A DNA stretch of 64,000 nt from Stereocaulon alpinum (lineage: Eukaryota > Ascomycota > Lecanoromycetes > Lecanorales > Stereocaulaceae), in the NCBI GenBank assembly GCA_018257865.1, contig JAEUBA010000121.1, positions 1 through 64,000 of the forward strand. Reading direction: 5' to 3'. The notes under the pieces are model-generated. The model saw only the letters and a list, made by a program, of their open reading frames with translations. It searched no databases and was not told where the DNA came from. A program made the translations under genes and the position numbers. This document shows positions 32,440 to 45,997 of this stretch, one piece after another (the first letter of the stretch is position 1; each line of letters starts with the position of its first letter).

Positions 32440-34503
32440 ATCTGCCCCCTTATAATAAAAATAAGTAAGACGCCTTCGTCTTCTAGGTAGCACGCTTCTA
32501 AGCAAATATATAAGTTATATAGCGAGTAGTATAAGAAGTAGTAACTATTAAGCCTTTAACTACCTTCTAGACTTACGAGGCCGTCTTAGTTAGTATTTAG
32601 TAGCTTTAGGAGTTTCAGCTAGTACGCTTCCTTTATCCTAATTTCTACTTCGCAGACTAGTCTTATACTCTTCTACTAATACCGTAGTATTAGCAAGCTA
32701 ATCTACAGTCCTCTATTTATTAAATTATACTTCGAAGCCTTCCTATCTTACTAAGTATTACGTAACTATCTTCCTACCTTTATATACTATACGTTTATTC
32801 AGAAGCCTTTTAATATAGTAGGACTTCTATTTATTAGTATCTCCTTTAATAAAGACTAAAGAAGGATATATAGGTCGTTCCCTACTAAAGGGATTAGCTA
32901 TAGTAGTAGGTACTAGTTCTAACTAAGCTACGGTAAAGATATTATAGATCCTCTAATACTTAGGGACGTTAAGGTAGTATACTAGGCGGCTAACTTAATC
33001 TAGGATCTTAAAAGGACTAGCGTACTATTAACCGTATATTCTTCTAGTAATAGTAGTAGTAGGAATATTATATCCTTTATAAAGGTATAGAAGTACTTTA
33101 TTACTAGGCTTTATAAATATTAGTTAGTACTTTCTATTATAGTAGTATTTTTATATTATAGTAGTAAAGGTAATTACGTCTATAGCTTCTTTCCTAGCGA
33201 CTACCTTTATATTAAAATCTCCTTTCTTATAACTAACCTTAATAAGGTCTAGAGCTTAATTAGGCTTAAATCTATAGGCGATATTATAGGGAATTCTTCT
33301 AGTAGTTATTAATAATAATCTATTAAGCCTAGCTTATAACTTAGGTAGTACTTCCGGCTAGGCGGTAGGGTCTTTTAATATATAGATATAATATTATAGA
33401 GCTATTTCGACTATCTAATTAGTCCTCTCGCTTATTCTATCGGTTTGCGGGTAATACGCTATAGAGTATAGTAGCTTAATACGAAGCTATTTAAATAACT
33501 CCTTCTAGAAGTCTAAGAGAAACTTTGGATCTCTATTAGAGATAATAGCTTTTAGGACTCCCTAGTTAATTAGGAGTAGCTGCTGAAGTAAATAATCTAC
33601 CTAATCCTTAGTAGTAAATATCGTTTTACTAGTAAGGAGCGTAATAAGCTTACTAAACTTATAAGTAATTATTATAATATAGTCCTATCTAGCCTTACTA
33701 AGTAGTAACCTAAGGAGAAAATCTATTACTAGTATATAGAAAGGTACTAGTAGGGAGTTAATAATTTATATACTACCGTAGGGGAGATATTAGCGTATCT
33801 AAAAGACCTAGTACTATAGGTAATATTATAGGTATTTTTAAAGGAGTTTAGACAGTCTACGAATATACTATAATAAGGAAATACGTTTATAGTATTAAGC
33901 GAAGCCTAGATATCTATCTCTATATCTAACCTTAAGGACGTCAGCTACTACTAACGGCAGAATATAGAGTCGTTAGTAACCGGTAGCCTTATTAATATAG
34001 TAGATTAGAAATTCTAATAATAAGATTAATACTTCTCTTTTAAAGCGTAGCTTCGCTACGTTCTTACTAAGTTACTTATTTATATAGATTTACTCCTTAA
34101 TACGCTACTAGCTAGAGTTATTATTATATCCTTCTAAGATTCTTTTCCTAAAGTTATTACATATTTCTATAAGGGTGGCGGCTTACTAGTAGATAGGTAT
34201 AACGTTAGAGGACGCGTAGTATAAGGTATTAAGCTTAGACCTATCTAAAGTATAATTTAATTTATTTAAACTTACTAGGCGAGAAAGGGTATTAGGGATA
34301 ATATTTTACTTCCCTAGCTTATATTTTATATCTAAGTTAAAACGCTAGAAGAATTTAGATATACGAATAAAGTATAGATTTATCTTCTAAGCCGCTAAAG
34401 TATTAAGTATCTTCTACGTAGCGATTTCTACTATTACCGAATAGTTAGTTAGGATATATATTATCGTAGATTCTACTATATATTAAACTTTCTTTAGGAC
34501 CTA
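32440..34503 (-). pseudogene. G integrase/RNase H remnant
   Basis: Minus-strand coding of the pol C-terminal half. The integrase core block Ala-Tyr-Tyr-Pro-Gln-Thr-Asp...Ser-Glu-Arg-Thr is readable at 33,424-33,462. Sequence near 34,050-34,200 belongs to the N-terminal part of the integrase or the linker. Ends at ACCTA (34499-34503), where H begins. Stops are frequent. Confidence 0.7.
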
Positions 34504-34780
34504 TATTACAGCTCGCCTAAAGATAATCGTAGAAGAAGGTAGCAAGCTTTAAAGAGAACTACCTTATATTAGAATTTAGCTAATAAGCTACGCTTAGTAT
34601 CTAGAAAATAGGATAAAGAAGAAAGGAAAGAGCTAGTAAGCTTATAAGCTTAAATACCCTTAGGGCTAGCTCGCCGCTAGTCCCTATCCGGGAACTATAT
34701 TAACTAGTATACTAAGCTATCTCTATACTAATACGCTACCTCTATACTAGTAGCAGGGCCTCTAGATTAGGATTATAATA
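34504..34780 (-). repeat. 3' LTR of H
   Basis: 277 bp, TATTACAGCTCGCC to GGATTATAATA. Nearly identical to the right LTR except for scattered G/A and C/T differences. Confidence 0.9.
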
Positions 34781-37700
34781 CTACCCCCCCCCCTCTAAAA
34801 AACTGCGTCCGCGTAGTTATAGTTATTAGGCGATTATTATTAAGGTAGGTATAGTTATCGATTCTATTATTATAGGCCTTCAGCTAAGTAGGGAGTACTT
34901 ATAGAGGGCCCTTCGCGTTAGGGTACTATAGGTAGAAGGCCCTTAATACGTAAAGCGCTATTATTATATTAGAGTAGGGATACTATTCTAGGTCTTTATT
35001 AATACCTCTCTACTTAATCTAATACTTTAAGGTAGAGCTAATTAGTTTAGAGCTTAGTATCTCCTCTAATTCCTACTCGTCTTACTCTAGCAGAAGTTAT
35101 ATTAGAGCTAGGTTAAGGCGTTACTATCCTAGTAGGGGATTATTAGGATACTTATAGAGGGAGTAGGAGTAGAATACTAGCTAGATTATCTAGTCCTATA
35201 GGAGTTCTACTTTCTAGCTTTTACTAATCTTTTTTAAGACCTTAACTAGATCGTACTAGCTATTAGAGAGCTTACGGGAGGGCTAATCTATTTTCTAGTT
35301 CTAAGTATCTACTAGTACTAGATCTCTAATATCTTAGTCTACCTTATAATACTTATAGTTAGCTATTCGTCTCATCTTATCCTACTACGACTATAAGGAG
35401 GAGTATATAAATTATATAGTATTTTCTATTCGGGAGGCGACTTATATAGCGTCTCTATAATTCAGCTTTTCTAAGGCGGTAGTAGGAGGGTTAGGATTAT
35501 AGAGGTCCTAAGAAGTATATAGCTTATATCTATTTAGTAGCTAGAAAGGTATAATACCTAGAGATTTATAGGGTAATATTAACTAAGCTAAATCTATAAT
35601 TAGTAGTATCTAGCTTTAGTTATCCTAGTAGTATATATAGAAAGGCTAGAGGCGCTACTTTATATACTAGTTTATAATCTCCGTTTAGCCGTTAATATTT
35701 AGATTATAGGATATTATTAGCTTTACCTTAGTACCTAGGATACGGTAGTACTCCTTCTAGAAAGTTAATATAAACTATACCCCTTAATCTAATATAATAG
35801 AGTCGGGTATACCTTAGTAGCGGGTTTAGTAAATTAGGAATAACTTAGCTATCCCTTTAGCTATAATAGTTTTATAGTATAGTATTAAGAGAGACTTCTT
35901 TAATAGTTAGTCTATAACTATAAAAGTAAAGTTATAGCTAGCCTTATCTAGCGGTAGCTTAGTAAAGTCTATAGTTAAGTACTAATATAGATAGGCTAGA
36001 ATCTCTAGGGGCTTTAGGAAGCCTAAGGTCTTACCCCTATAAACCTTTATATAAGTATAGCTATAATTAGCGATATACTATACTATATTATTTCTAATAT
36101 TCCTCTAGTAGTACTATTTAGATAGGATTATCTTAACCTTACTAATCCCTATATACGCGATAGCTAGCTAGGCGTAAATATAGTAGATTAAAGATATCCG
36201 CAGCTTTAGTAGCTTTATTAGTACCTTAAGTCTATCTTAAAAGTATAGCTTACTATAGTTTAGATTATAATTAAGGTAGTTATTATAAGCTTACTCCTAT
36301 AGGGGTTCTAGCTCTAGCGAGTTCTTATTAGCGCTAATTACCTAGTCGATAATATTATAGCCCTTAATATTATATATAGTTACTAAGGCGGGATTAGGCG
36401 CTTCGCCTTCTAAGTACTCTTCTAATTCTTTAGGGTCTATTAGCGTAGCTATAGGTAATAGCTTAACCTTTTCTATAGTTTAGACTAAGTTATAGTTTAG
36501 ATAGGCGGTAAGGGAGGTAACTATAACTTCTTCTAGTATTTAAGGGTCTACCTTCTTACTTAGGAGGAGTTACTAGCTCCGGATCGCGTATTTATAAGCT
36601 TTTAGGGGCGTAATATCTTACTCCCTATAAGATAGTATATCCGCTATAGTATTTATAACGCTAGTGCGGTATATAATTATAAAGTAGAAGTTAGTAAAGA
36701 ACTTAGCCTAGCGAGCTTAGTAGGTTATAAGGTCTTTAGTAGTTATAAAGTATTCTAATACTTTATAATTAGTATAGATATAAACTAACTTCTAAGCTCT
36801 AAAAAGCTCTAGCTTATACTACTAAAAGGAGCGGAAAATCGCAAGTAGCTCCTTATTATAGATTAGGTAATTTAGCTTTATATCCTCTATTATCTTTAAG
36901 AAGTATCCTACTAGGTAGAAGAGGCTATTCTTATATTTCTATAATAAGATACTAGCGACTATACCGTCTAAGGAATCCGTCTTAAGGCGGGTTTCCTTAT
37001 AGGGATTATAATACTTAAGGACTAAGGTAGAGAGGAGTGCTTAGCGGAGAGAGTCCTAAGTATAGCGATAAGTATTATTAAAGTAGAAAGGTATATCCTT
37101 AACTATTAGGTAGACGAGCGGAGTAGTAATCCGGCTATATCCCTAAATAAACCTTCTATAGAAGTTATAGAAGCTTAGGTAGCTTTAGATACCTTATATA
37201 TTACTTATATACTACTAAGTCTTAATAATAGTAACCTTCTCCGGATTTACCTTAATACTATTAACTCTAATAATAAAGCTGAGGAACTTAGTCTTTATAA
37301 TATTAAACTCGCTTTTCTTAATATCCGCCTATAGGCTGTTAGCTTATAGGATAGCTATAACCTTCTTAATATAAAGCTTATACTCCGCGATAGACTTAGA
37401 GTAAATTAGGATATTATCTATATATACTAAGTAGAAATCGTTAAGGTACTCTATTAAGATATTATTAATAAAATACTAGAAGGTAGCTAGGGCGTTCGTT
37501 AATCTAAATAGTATTACCTTATACTTAAAGGTACTATATTAACTATAGAAACTAATAAGGTCCTCTAAGTCTTAGTAAATCCTTACCTAGTAGAATACCT
37601 ATTAGATATTAATCTTTATAAAAATCTTAGCCTTATAGATTTAAGCTATTATCTTATCTATTAGAGGGAGTAGGTATAGATCTTTCTTAGTTAGGTTATT

Positions 37701-40695
37701 AAGCTTCTAAAAATTAATATAGAAATATAAGCTACTATCCTCCTTTCTAGTAAAGAGTATTAGAGCTATATATAGTATATTCGATAGCTTAATAAATCCC
37801 TTATAGAGGTAGTCTATAATATAGCGTTTAGCCTTAGAGAGTTACTTATTAGTTATTTTTCGCAGCGGCTTAAACGTTAAGGTATTTAGGCTAGTAAGCT
37901 TAATTTTATAGTCTATACCTAGCCTTCTATTAGCTAATATATTAGAGTCCCTTTATAAGAAGAGAGAGATAAACTCTTAGTACTATAGTAGAAGCTTAGT
38001 CCTTACTAAGTCCTTATTAGCTTAATATTTAATCTCTAGTACTTCCTAAGGTAAGAGGCTTATATCTACTATAATAAGCTTAAGAAAAAGACGCTCCTAG
38101 TATTAGTCTACTCTATAATTAATTTTGCCTTTAAAATCCTATATAGAGGCGATAAAAGTATTAGAATTAGGAGGTCTCCTAGACCTCTTACTAAGGTAGA
38201 AATAGGATATCGCGATAGTAGAAATTAGGGTGATATTAACCCTATAATTAGTATAGCTAAGGTATTAAGCCTTAGCTAGTAAGACCTTTAGGCTTAATAT
38301 AACTAGTATATTTAACCCTTAGAGGGCGTCCTCTATTTTAGCGAGGTATTTCTCTAAGTCTTATATAAAACTTAACGGCCTACCGCCTTATAAGTTAGGT
38401 AACCTTAAGCGAGAGGGAGAAACTAAAGCTAGCTATAGAGAGGGTAGTATACTTTAGGATAAAGTATTAATCTAGCTATCTATTAGAAGCTTAGGGTTAA
38501 TAAAGGTAAGCCTAGCTTAGCTATAGTAATACTTATCTACCTTAAAAAAGGCGTCTTAATACTTAGTATCTTATTAGTACGCTAGGGAAATTAGTTTCTT
38601 AGGCGGAGTTATTAAGAGGAGTACCCTCTTATTAAAGTACTACTAAATAATTATATTAGTAGGCTATTTAAAGCTATTTCTCCCTTTAGTATAGACTTAC
38701 TTAATATTATAATACTCTAAGAATTTCTAACTAATAAGAATATTAGTATAACCTAAGTTAGTAACTAAGAATAGAAAATTAATATAATAATAGTTAATTA
38801 TTATTATAAGAAGTAGAGCGACTATAATAGGGGAGCTACTTTAGCTATTATAGCTAGTTAGGATAATTAGCTTAGGAAGCTTAATAAAGTGAATCCTAAA
38901 GGACTTAGAAAGGGCGAAGGCGAGAGAGGTTTTAATTATACTAAAAATATTAGCTCTACTATTAATATATAAAAGGGTTTTAATAAAAGATCTATTATAT
39001 CCTAGCTCTATATTAACTAGGAACTAGCGGCCTCTAATAAAGGCCTAAAAGTTAAATTATAAGTCCTTTTATAGATTAGGGCTCCTACTATAGCTAAAGA
39101 CTCTACTATAGCCTAAGAGTTTTCTAATAGCTTATTAGTCTCTATTTCTTCTCTAACTATAATCTTAGAGATCTTCTTTTCTAGTACCTATTAGCTACGC
39201 TTTTAGGGGTAGTTATTTACCTAATAGCTAATTTTACTATAGTTATTATATAGCGAGTTAGCGGGCGTCTTAGGGGAAGCTAGTACTACTAATATAGGAA
39301 AAGGAGGATAAGGGTAAGAAATAGTACTCCTAAAGGAGACTTAGTAATCTATATAGGGAGTTAAGATAAGGGTAGGTAAGGAGGGTTACTAGCTACTTAT
39401 CTTAAGGATACTATAGGGATCTAAGGCTATCCTTATCTAAGGCTTATTTACTATTTCCTTAGACCTAATATTTCGTATCTCTTAATCTAAGATTATAAGA
39501 TACTCGTTTAGGGTACTGTAGTCCTTATTTATCTTATACTTTTCTATATAGACGCTTCTCTTTAAGGCGGGAGAGATTTTCTTATATAGATCCTTAAACT
39601 AATACTAAGTACTAATCTTTTTAGTAGTCGCTAAGTAGGTAAACTTAACCTAAAAGGCGTTATAGGTTATAGATCCTATCTTAAGCTTATAGTATATATA
39701 GCGAGTAGACTAGATACGGTTATAAGTTAAAAAACGCTAATCTAGTACCTTTAATATATTAATAGTATTATATATAGGGGACGCGTAGGTCGGATCTATA
39801 TATTAAAGGATTAGGGTTTTCGCCTCTCTTATAGTATACTTATAGTATATAGAGACTTACTTAGCTCTATCCTAAAAATTAGTAGGGTATTCCTCTATAA
39901 AGATCTTTATATCTATCTTCTATATATTATATTTAACCTCCCCTATATAATTGCTAAAGTAGGATTAGGGGTATTTAATTTTTAATACTTCGATAGCTAT
40001 CCCGCTAGGTATAGGCTTAGGGAGGTAGTAGTCTACTAACGGCTAGAGGTCGGTAGTAAGGGATCTTTATTAGCGGGGATTATTTAGAGGTAGGGTTAGA
40101 GTAGGGGTAGCCTATTAAGATTAGGATTCTACTAAAGTTATTATAATAATAGTAGTAATAACAGCTTATTAAGTTAAAGTAAAGATAGGTATTTAGTTAT
40201 CTATCCTATTACTTAATAGGGGAATAGTAACGGTATTTTTAGTAGGGGGGTTATCCTTAATATACCTAAAGATATCTTCTAAGCTTAAGTTATCTAAGGC
40301 TTCTAGTTTAGAATTCTTAATTAATAGTAGAGGATTATCGGGGTTAGAAGAGGAAGGTATAAGTACTAAGAATTAACTCCTTAAGGTAGATAAGAATCCT
40401 AGCTAGTTAGGGGGTATACTTTAGCGTATACTCTTACGAGGTAGTATATAAGTATAGTAGTACGCGTATTATTAGAGTTTTTTAAGTATAGGTATTAACG
40501 CGAAAGTAGTTAGGGGTTTTAAAAAAATAGGGATTTAGCTTTCTCTAAGATATACTAATTATTTAATTAGTAGGTATCTACTTATTAAGTAGGTAGTACT
40601 CTTTATTAATAGGTAGCTTACTAAGCTTAGCCTTAGTCTAAAAGAACGGGTAAGATACGACGCTTTATAGTAGAGGGGGTATTAGTCCTATTTTA
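34781..40695 (-). pseudogene. H gag-pol remnant
   Basis: Minus-strand frames interrupted by many TAA/TAG. RT is the clearest part. Around 37,400-37,530 the minus strand reads a RLTNAxATFxxFIN block, then DFYLVYID and ILIYSK, typical of Ty3/Gypsy. The second catalytic Asp is Asn. Sequence at about 38.1-38.6 kb is protease-like, and 36.6-37.2 kb is RNase H by position. Integrase by position is 35.0-36.4 kb; I could not read its motifs as cleanly. Confidence 0.7.
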
Positions 40696-40972
40696 TATTA
40701 CGGCTCGCCTAGAGGTAATTATAGGAGAAGGTAGTAAGCTTTAAAGAGAACCACCTTATATTAGGATTTAGCTAATAGGCTACGCTTAGTATCTAGAAAA
40801 TAGGATAAAGAAGAAAGGAAAGAGCTAGTAAGCTTATAAGCCTAAATACCCCTAGGGCTAGCTCGCCGCTAGTCCCTATCCGGGAACCGTATTAACTAGT
40901 ATACTAAGCTATCTCTATACTAATACGCCACCTCTATACTAGTAGTAGGGCCTCTAGATTAGGATTATAATA
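40696..40972 (-). repeat. 5' LTR of H
   Basis: 277 bp, TATTACGGCTCGCC to GGATTATAATA, followed by ACCTA. On the minus strand the interior after it begins TAAAATAGGACTAATACC, where the primer-binding site should be; I could not assign the tRNA. Confidence 0.9.
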
Positions 40973-40977
40973 ACCTA

Positions 40978-43900
40978 GACTAGTCTAGCTACTTCCAGCT
41001 TAGTAGGCTAGTAGGACTTCTCTACGGTAGTAAGTAGCCTACTAAGGAATAGTATAGGCCTAACCTTATTATCGATTAGGTAATATATATAGGCGCCGAA
41101 CCCGAATTCTTTTAAAGCGTCTATATTAATATAGAGGTAGATTTTACTATTAAAATAGATTAGGGTAGTAGGCCTAGATAATAGATACTATAGCGTTTTA
41201 AATACTTTCTATTCTATAGGTATAGGCGGTCTAAGCTGCGTACGGCGTATATAGACCTTTCAGGGATTACCTTTCCCTTAAGGAGACATCTTTAAAAGGG
41301 ATATCTTTCGGTTAAGTAAGGGTTAGCTAACTTATACGTAGCGGGGAATATAATTCCGTAAGTAACCTATTAAACTAAGGTATATCTTAAGCGTACTAAG
41401 TATTACTAGAAATTTTAACTTTAATATCGCTTCTAGTTTCTCCTTAGCTATAGAGAGTCTAAGTAAGTCTATACACTATCTAAGAAGCTTTACTAAGGGA
41501 TATCCTATATAGGATTTTATAGGTTTAATTAAAATTCCTTTCTTTAGGAATAAGGCGAATACCTAATATAGGTATTTCTTATACTCGCTAAGGGTTTTAG
41601 AAGCGATTATAATATTATTAACGTAAGCTCTTATAAAGCTATAGTAAGGTCGAAGCACTCTATTAATTTCTTATTAGATATAGGCTATCGATCCCTTATA
41701 ACCTATAACTAGTACGCGGAAAGTCTCTTACCCTCGATACGTAATAACTATTAGGTAATATCTATACTCCGGTAATACACGCTATTAGTAGAAGAACGAA
41801 GTATAGTTAATAACTATAATATACTAATATCCTAAGACTATTATAATAATATTACTCTAAAGAGGAAGTAGGTAAGTATTAGGCTATATTATCTTATTAA
41901 GCTTTTAGATATCTACTACTACTCTACCCTTACGTTCGCTATTAGCTAAGGTACGCTAGACTATAAAGATAGGGTAGCTAAATAATATTAATTTAATAGT
42001 CTACTTAAGTCTACCTTAGTTATATAGCTTATCGAACGTTTTATTAATAACCTTTCTATCCTTTTCGCTAAGGGGGTAGGTTTTAGCGAAGCTATTAACC
42101 TTTTATTCCTATCCTAGCTTAAGTAGGATCCTTATCTAATAATCTTAGGGAATATTAACGAATCTAGAGTCCTCCTAAAGCTTAGGATATAAAGCGACCA
42201 CTTATACTAGCTAAATTATAGTAGGGTTATAAGGAGAGCTATATATAGTAATACTATTAGGTAGTATAGTTTTAGTAGGCTTCGCTTTAACCGTAGTAGC
42301 CTCCTACGGTACTATCTTAACTAAAGTAGCTATACTTATTAAGGCTAGGTAAGTAGTAGTAGCTTTTAGCACTTATTAAGTCTATCCGTATTATTAATAC
42401 TTCTTCGGAGGCTTCGCAGCTAACTCCGCTACTTCTAGGGTAGTAAGGTAATAATTATTATAAGGTAATTTAGTAATATAGCCTAGACGAGTCTTCTTCG
42501 TAACTAATATAGGTATAGAGGACTCGTTTCTAGCTAGGATTAAGTCGACGGAAGAGTCTATAATATAAGTATAGAGCGTTAATTTAGACTAATCTAGCTT
42601 AAAGAGTAAGTCTCGCTCTAAGAGTTCTATATAATAGTTTACTAAAATTATTACTTATTTACCTAGTTTAACTAGTATATTATTCGCTACCTTTACTACC
42701 CTTCGGACTCTAGTACCTCGCAGCTTAATATTAACTAGAATTCGTATATTATAACTTATAACATAGGCGTACTATTTTATTATAATAATATTAATTCCTT
42801 TAGGTCCTATTATATCTATTCTAATTAATATATTAGCTCTTAGGTTATTAACTAGGTATATATTAACTATAATTTCGGTAAGTATAGGCTCGCTGATATT
42901 AAACTTCCTAAGTAGGAGGAGAGGTATTCGTACGTACTCTATAATAGAGTATCGAGTCTCGCTAATACCTTTAACTGTCGATAGACTTTCTATAGTCCTA
43001 ATTTCAGCGTAGGGTATCTATACTTTTAAAAAACGCCTATTACCTAGGGTAATAGGATAACTAGTATTTAGATATACCTCTTAGGGAATACCTTCCTATA
43101 AATATTAGACTATAGCTATAATATAATACTAGTTTTAAAAGCCGGCTCCGGTAACTCGTTCGGTATAATCGATTTTCGATCGAATAATATAAGGACTAGA
43201 TTTTAGTTCCTCTAAAGCGGCGTAGTAACCCTTATAGGTAGGAGATATATTAGTTCCCTACTTCCGCTTCTATTAGCTTAAAGTAGATATATTAGTTCCT
43301 TACTTCTACTTCTATTAGCTCAAAGTGCGGTATTCGTCTCTTATATATTAGTAGAGTTTATTTCTAGAGGCGAACGTTTTTATATATATCCGGTATATTC
43401 TATCTACTAGTCTAACGAAGAAGCTATAAGCTTCTACTTCTAGCTCGAACTACTCCTTAGGAGGTTTATTATTATAGTACTTAAAGTCTTAGGGCTCTTT
43501 AGATTCCTTAGTAGCGGGGGCGTAGCTGCTATATTTATTATTATTTTTATCTCTATAATATACTCTAGCAGCTTTCTACTAGAAGTTATTCCGACTCCTA
43601 TTACTAAAGTTTTAGTAGGGCCTTCTATTTCCGGCGTATAAGTTTTTGCCTTAGAAAGGCTTTAATTAGAAAGGCCTTAACTAGTACTACGGTCTCGCTG
43701 AATTTAACCCGCTTACTTATCCTCCAGCTATCTATAGAGGCTGTTATAGGGTAGGTAGACTTTCTCTTAGAGAGTATTAGTTTTAGGATAAGTACTATAG
43801 TTATTTATTAACTTAGTAGTTCAAATTTCTATAGTTACCGCTATTATAGCTATTAGAGTAGCCTTAATAAGGCTACTACTAGTCGCTACGTTAGAAGGGC

Positions 43901-45181
43901 GCTAAAGAATACTAAGGCTTAGAAAATCCTCCTTAACGAGTAGTATACTAACTAGATTATCCGCCTTTACTAATAGCCTTATTTATAATTCTTTAAGTCG
44001 CTTTATCCTCTTCTACTATAAGCTTATACTAAATATATCGCTTAGTATCGAGCTGTTCTAGGAATATATATACTAAAGTATTTACTATAGGTTAGGGAAT
44101 AGTATTTCGGAAGCTAGGTACTAAGTTATTCTATACTACTATTAGCTAAGTATTTCCTAGCTCCGCTGCTCGTACGTAGCGGAAAATAGACTATACGAAT
44201 TCCCTAGAGTCTATATTACTTAGAGTATCGCTTATTATAAACTTCTTTAAGTATATTATTTTTACTACTTTACTAGTATCTTCTTTAAAGCGTCGAATTA
44301 AGAGCTTTATCTATTATTTAAAATTCGCTATTTCTAGTATAACTCGCTCGAATTCTAATAATTCTACTATATATTATATTATTATAGTGCCTTTTAGGTA
44401 GCTAAGAATAACTTTTAAGACCTATTCTTTATTAAACCGTCTCTTTATTTCCTTAAGTCTATTAACGAATATAAATACGTCTTAGAATATAATATACTTC
44501 TCTCTAACTACTAAACTATCTCCTTCTACTCTAGGATTAAAGAAGCTAATGTTATTAGGACGTAAAGGTAGAGGGCGTCTAGGTAGTACTTCAGCCTACT
44601 AAGGTATAAGAGTACTACCGCTACCGCCTAAGGGGCGGTTATTAGGGCTACTATAGAGTAGAGATTATAGTAACCTCTATTATTATTTACTAAATCTAGT
44701 ATTATTAAAGTTATTTAGGTCTGGCTAACCCTATAGGGGTAGTTACCTACTAGTATTACTAGTGCGTCGTTCCTAAGATATACCTAATAGAGGGGTATTT
44801 CGAATAATCTCCTCTATCGTAGCTAAATCGCGGCGAGAGCTGATAGGCGGAGTAATTATAAGGTAGCGTATATACTCTTTAAACGCTTTAATATTAGTAT
44901 AGAGCGAGGTCTTATCGACTATCTACCTAGAATCCTAGGCTACTAAGGCGGAGTCTTCTACTACGGAGCTCTTATAAGAAGCTGCTATAGAACTTATATA
45001 AGTAGTCCTTTTTACGGGGGCTTATAGGGGTATATTTAATAACCTAATACAGCTAGACGTAATATATACTATAATAATACGAAGACTTTTAGAAATAATA
45101 CTAGTATAACTATAACTACTTTTAAGAAAAGACTCTAACTAGTACGTAGTAAGTATAGTATTCTAATTAAGATCTAGCGCT

Positions 45182-45212
<31 letters not shown>

Positions 45213-45834
45213 GGGAAGCTAGCTTTTCGACTTCTTTACGAGAATAATACTATAATTACGAGGAAAGATAGCTACTGAGAATAACTAATAGCTATAGAGA
45301 ATAACTAAGAATTAAGGTAGGGGAATTATAATAGAAAGTAATAGTTACTTCCTTATTTTACTTAAAGATATAATTTTCGATCCTTAGATTAGAAGCTTTA
45401 GATCCTTAGATTAGAAGGTACTACGTACTTCTAATTTCGCTCCTCTATAGTAAGGCGAATTAAGGCTTTAATTACCTAATTACCTTAGGATAACCTAGTA
45501 TAGCCCTTCTCTTATATAGCACTTATAGTTATTAGTAGTAGGGCTTCTACGGGTAGCAGGCTGTAGGTTATTAAGATAAGTCGACTATACTTCAGCCTAG
45601 TCTAAGCTTTATAGCTACAGAGTAGTATAGCCTTATACTAGGTAGTATTAGTTACGGAATTAAGTCGTTAAGCTTAGAGGGTATAGCGGAGGACTAGTGT
45701 TACTACTAAGTAGCTAGTATTACTACTAAGTAGCTAGTATAGACTATTAGTATAGAAGGCTAGTAGTAGGATTATACTACAGCTGCGATAGATAGTGCTA
45801 CTTATAGCTTAAGCCTAACCCGTTACTACTATTT
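40978..45834 (-). pseudogene. G gag-protease-RT remnant
   Basis: Minus-strand coding resumes after H. RT is well readable between about 41,300 and 41,900, with a PEYRYYLIVIT-like block and the catalytic Tyr-Val-Asn-Asn at 41614-41625 (Asp-Asp expected). An SEYKKYL/VFALFLKKGI stretch follows, then a YLSLIGYLRNYIP block. Protease lies near 42.7-43.2 kb and the gag zinc-knuckle region near 43.5-43.8 kb. A purine/pyrimidine-rich gag runs to 45.8 kb. After the 5' LTR the minus strand reads AAATAGTAGTAACGGGTT, the presumed primer-binding site (TGGTAGTAACGGG before RIP). G and J belong to related Gypsy groups by their RT. Confidence 0.75.
45184..45212 (+). repeat. (TAA)n microsatellite in G
   Basis: About nine uninterrupted TAA/ATA triplets within the presumed G gag region. 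In the minus-strand coding sense this is a TTA run. It could derive from a CTG/CAG-type codon repeat changed by RIP, or be a simple new microsatellite. Confidence 0.8.
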
Positions 45835-45997
45835 TATAACGTTATAGTAAGAATTAGTATATAATAAATTAGTTACTAAGTCTAAATCTATATACGAGAG
45901 CTATTTTAGATATATACTAAGGCAAGCCTCAGCCCTAGCCCTAGCCACCGTAGTATAATATAATACTAATATAATAGTATAAGGCTATATTATAACA
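45835..45997 (-). repeat. 5' LTR of G
   Basis: 163 bp, TATAACGTTATAG to ATTATAACA, followed by CTTTT. Confidence 0.85.

Larger units (their letters stand above)
34504..40972 (-). mobile_element. Ty3/Gypsy element H, complete, nested in G
   Basis: 6,469 bp with 277 bp LTRs (34504-34780 and 40696-40972) and the duplication ACCTA at 34499-34503 and 40973-40977. A ten-C run (34784-34793) beside the left LTR is the polypurine tract on the minus strand, fixing orientation. Interior on the minus strand: gag (about 40.6-38.6 kb), protease, RT with a Tyr-Ile-Asp-Asn box at 37413-37424, RNase H, then integrase toward 35 kb. Confidence 0.9.
32277..45997 (-). mobile_element. Ty3/Gypsy element G (contains H)
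   Basis: 163 bp LTRs at 32277-32439 and 45835-45997, with the five-base duplication CTTTT at 32272-32276 and 45998-46002. Without H it is about 7.25 kb. The purine tract (minus strand AAGGGGGCAGAT) lies beside the left LTR, so the element reads on the minus strand. H is inserted between its RT and integrase parts. The LTR starts TGCAACG on the left and TATAACG on the right, a difference of two RIP changes. Confidence 0.85.
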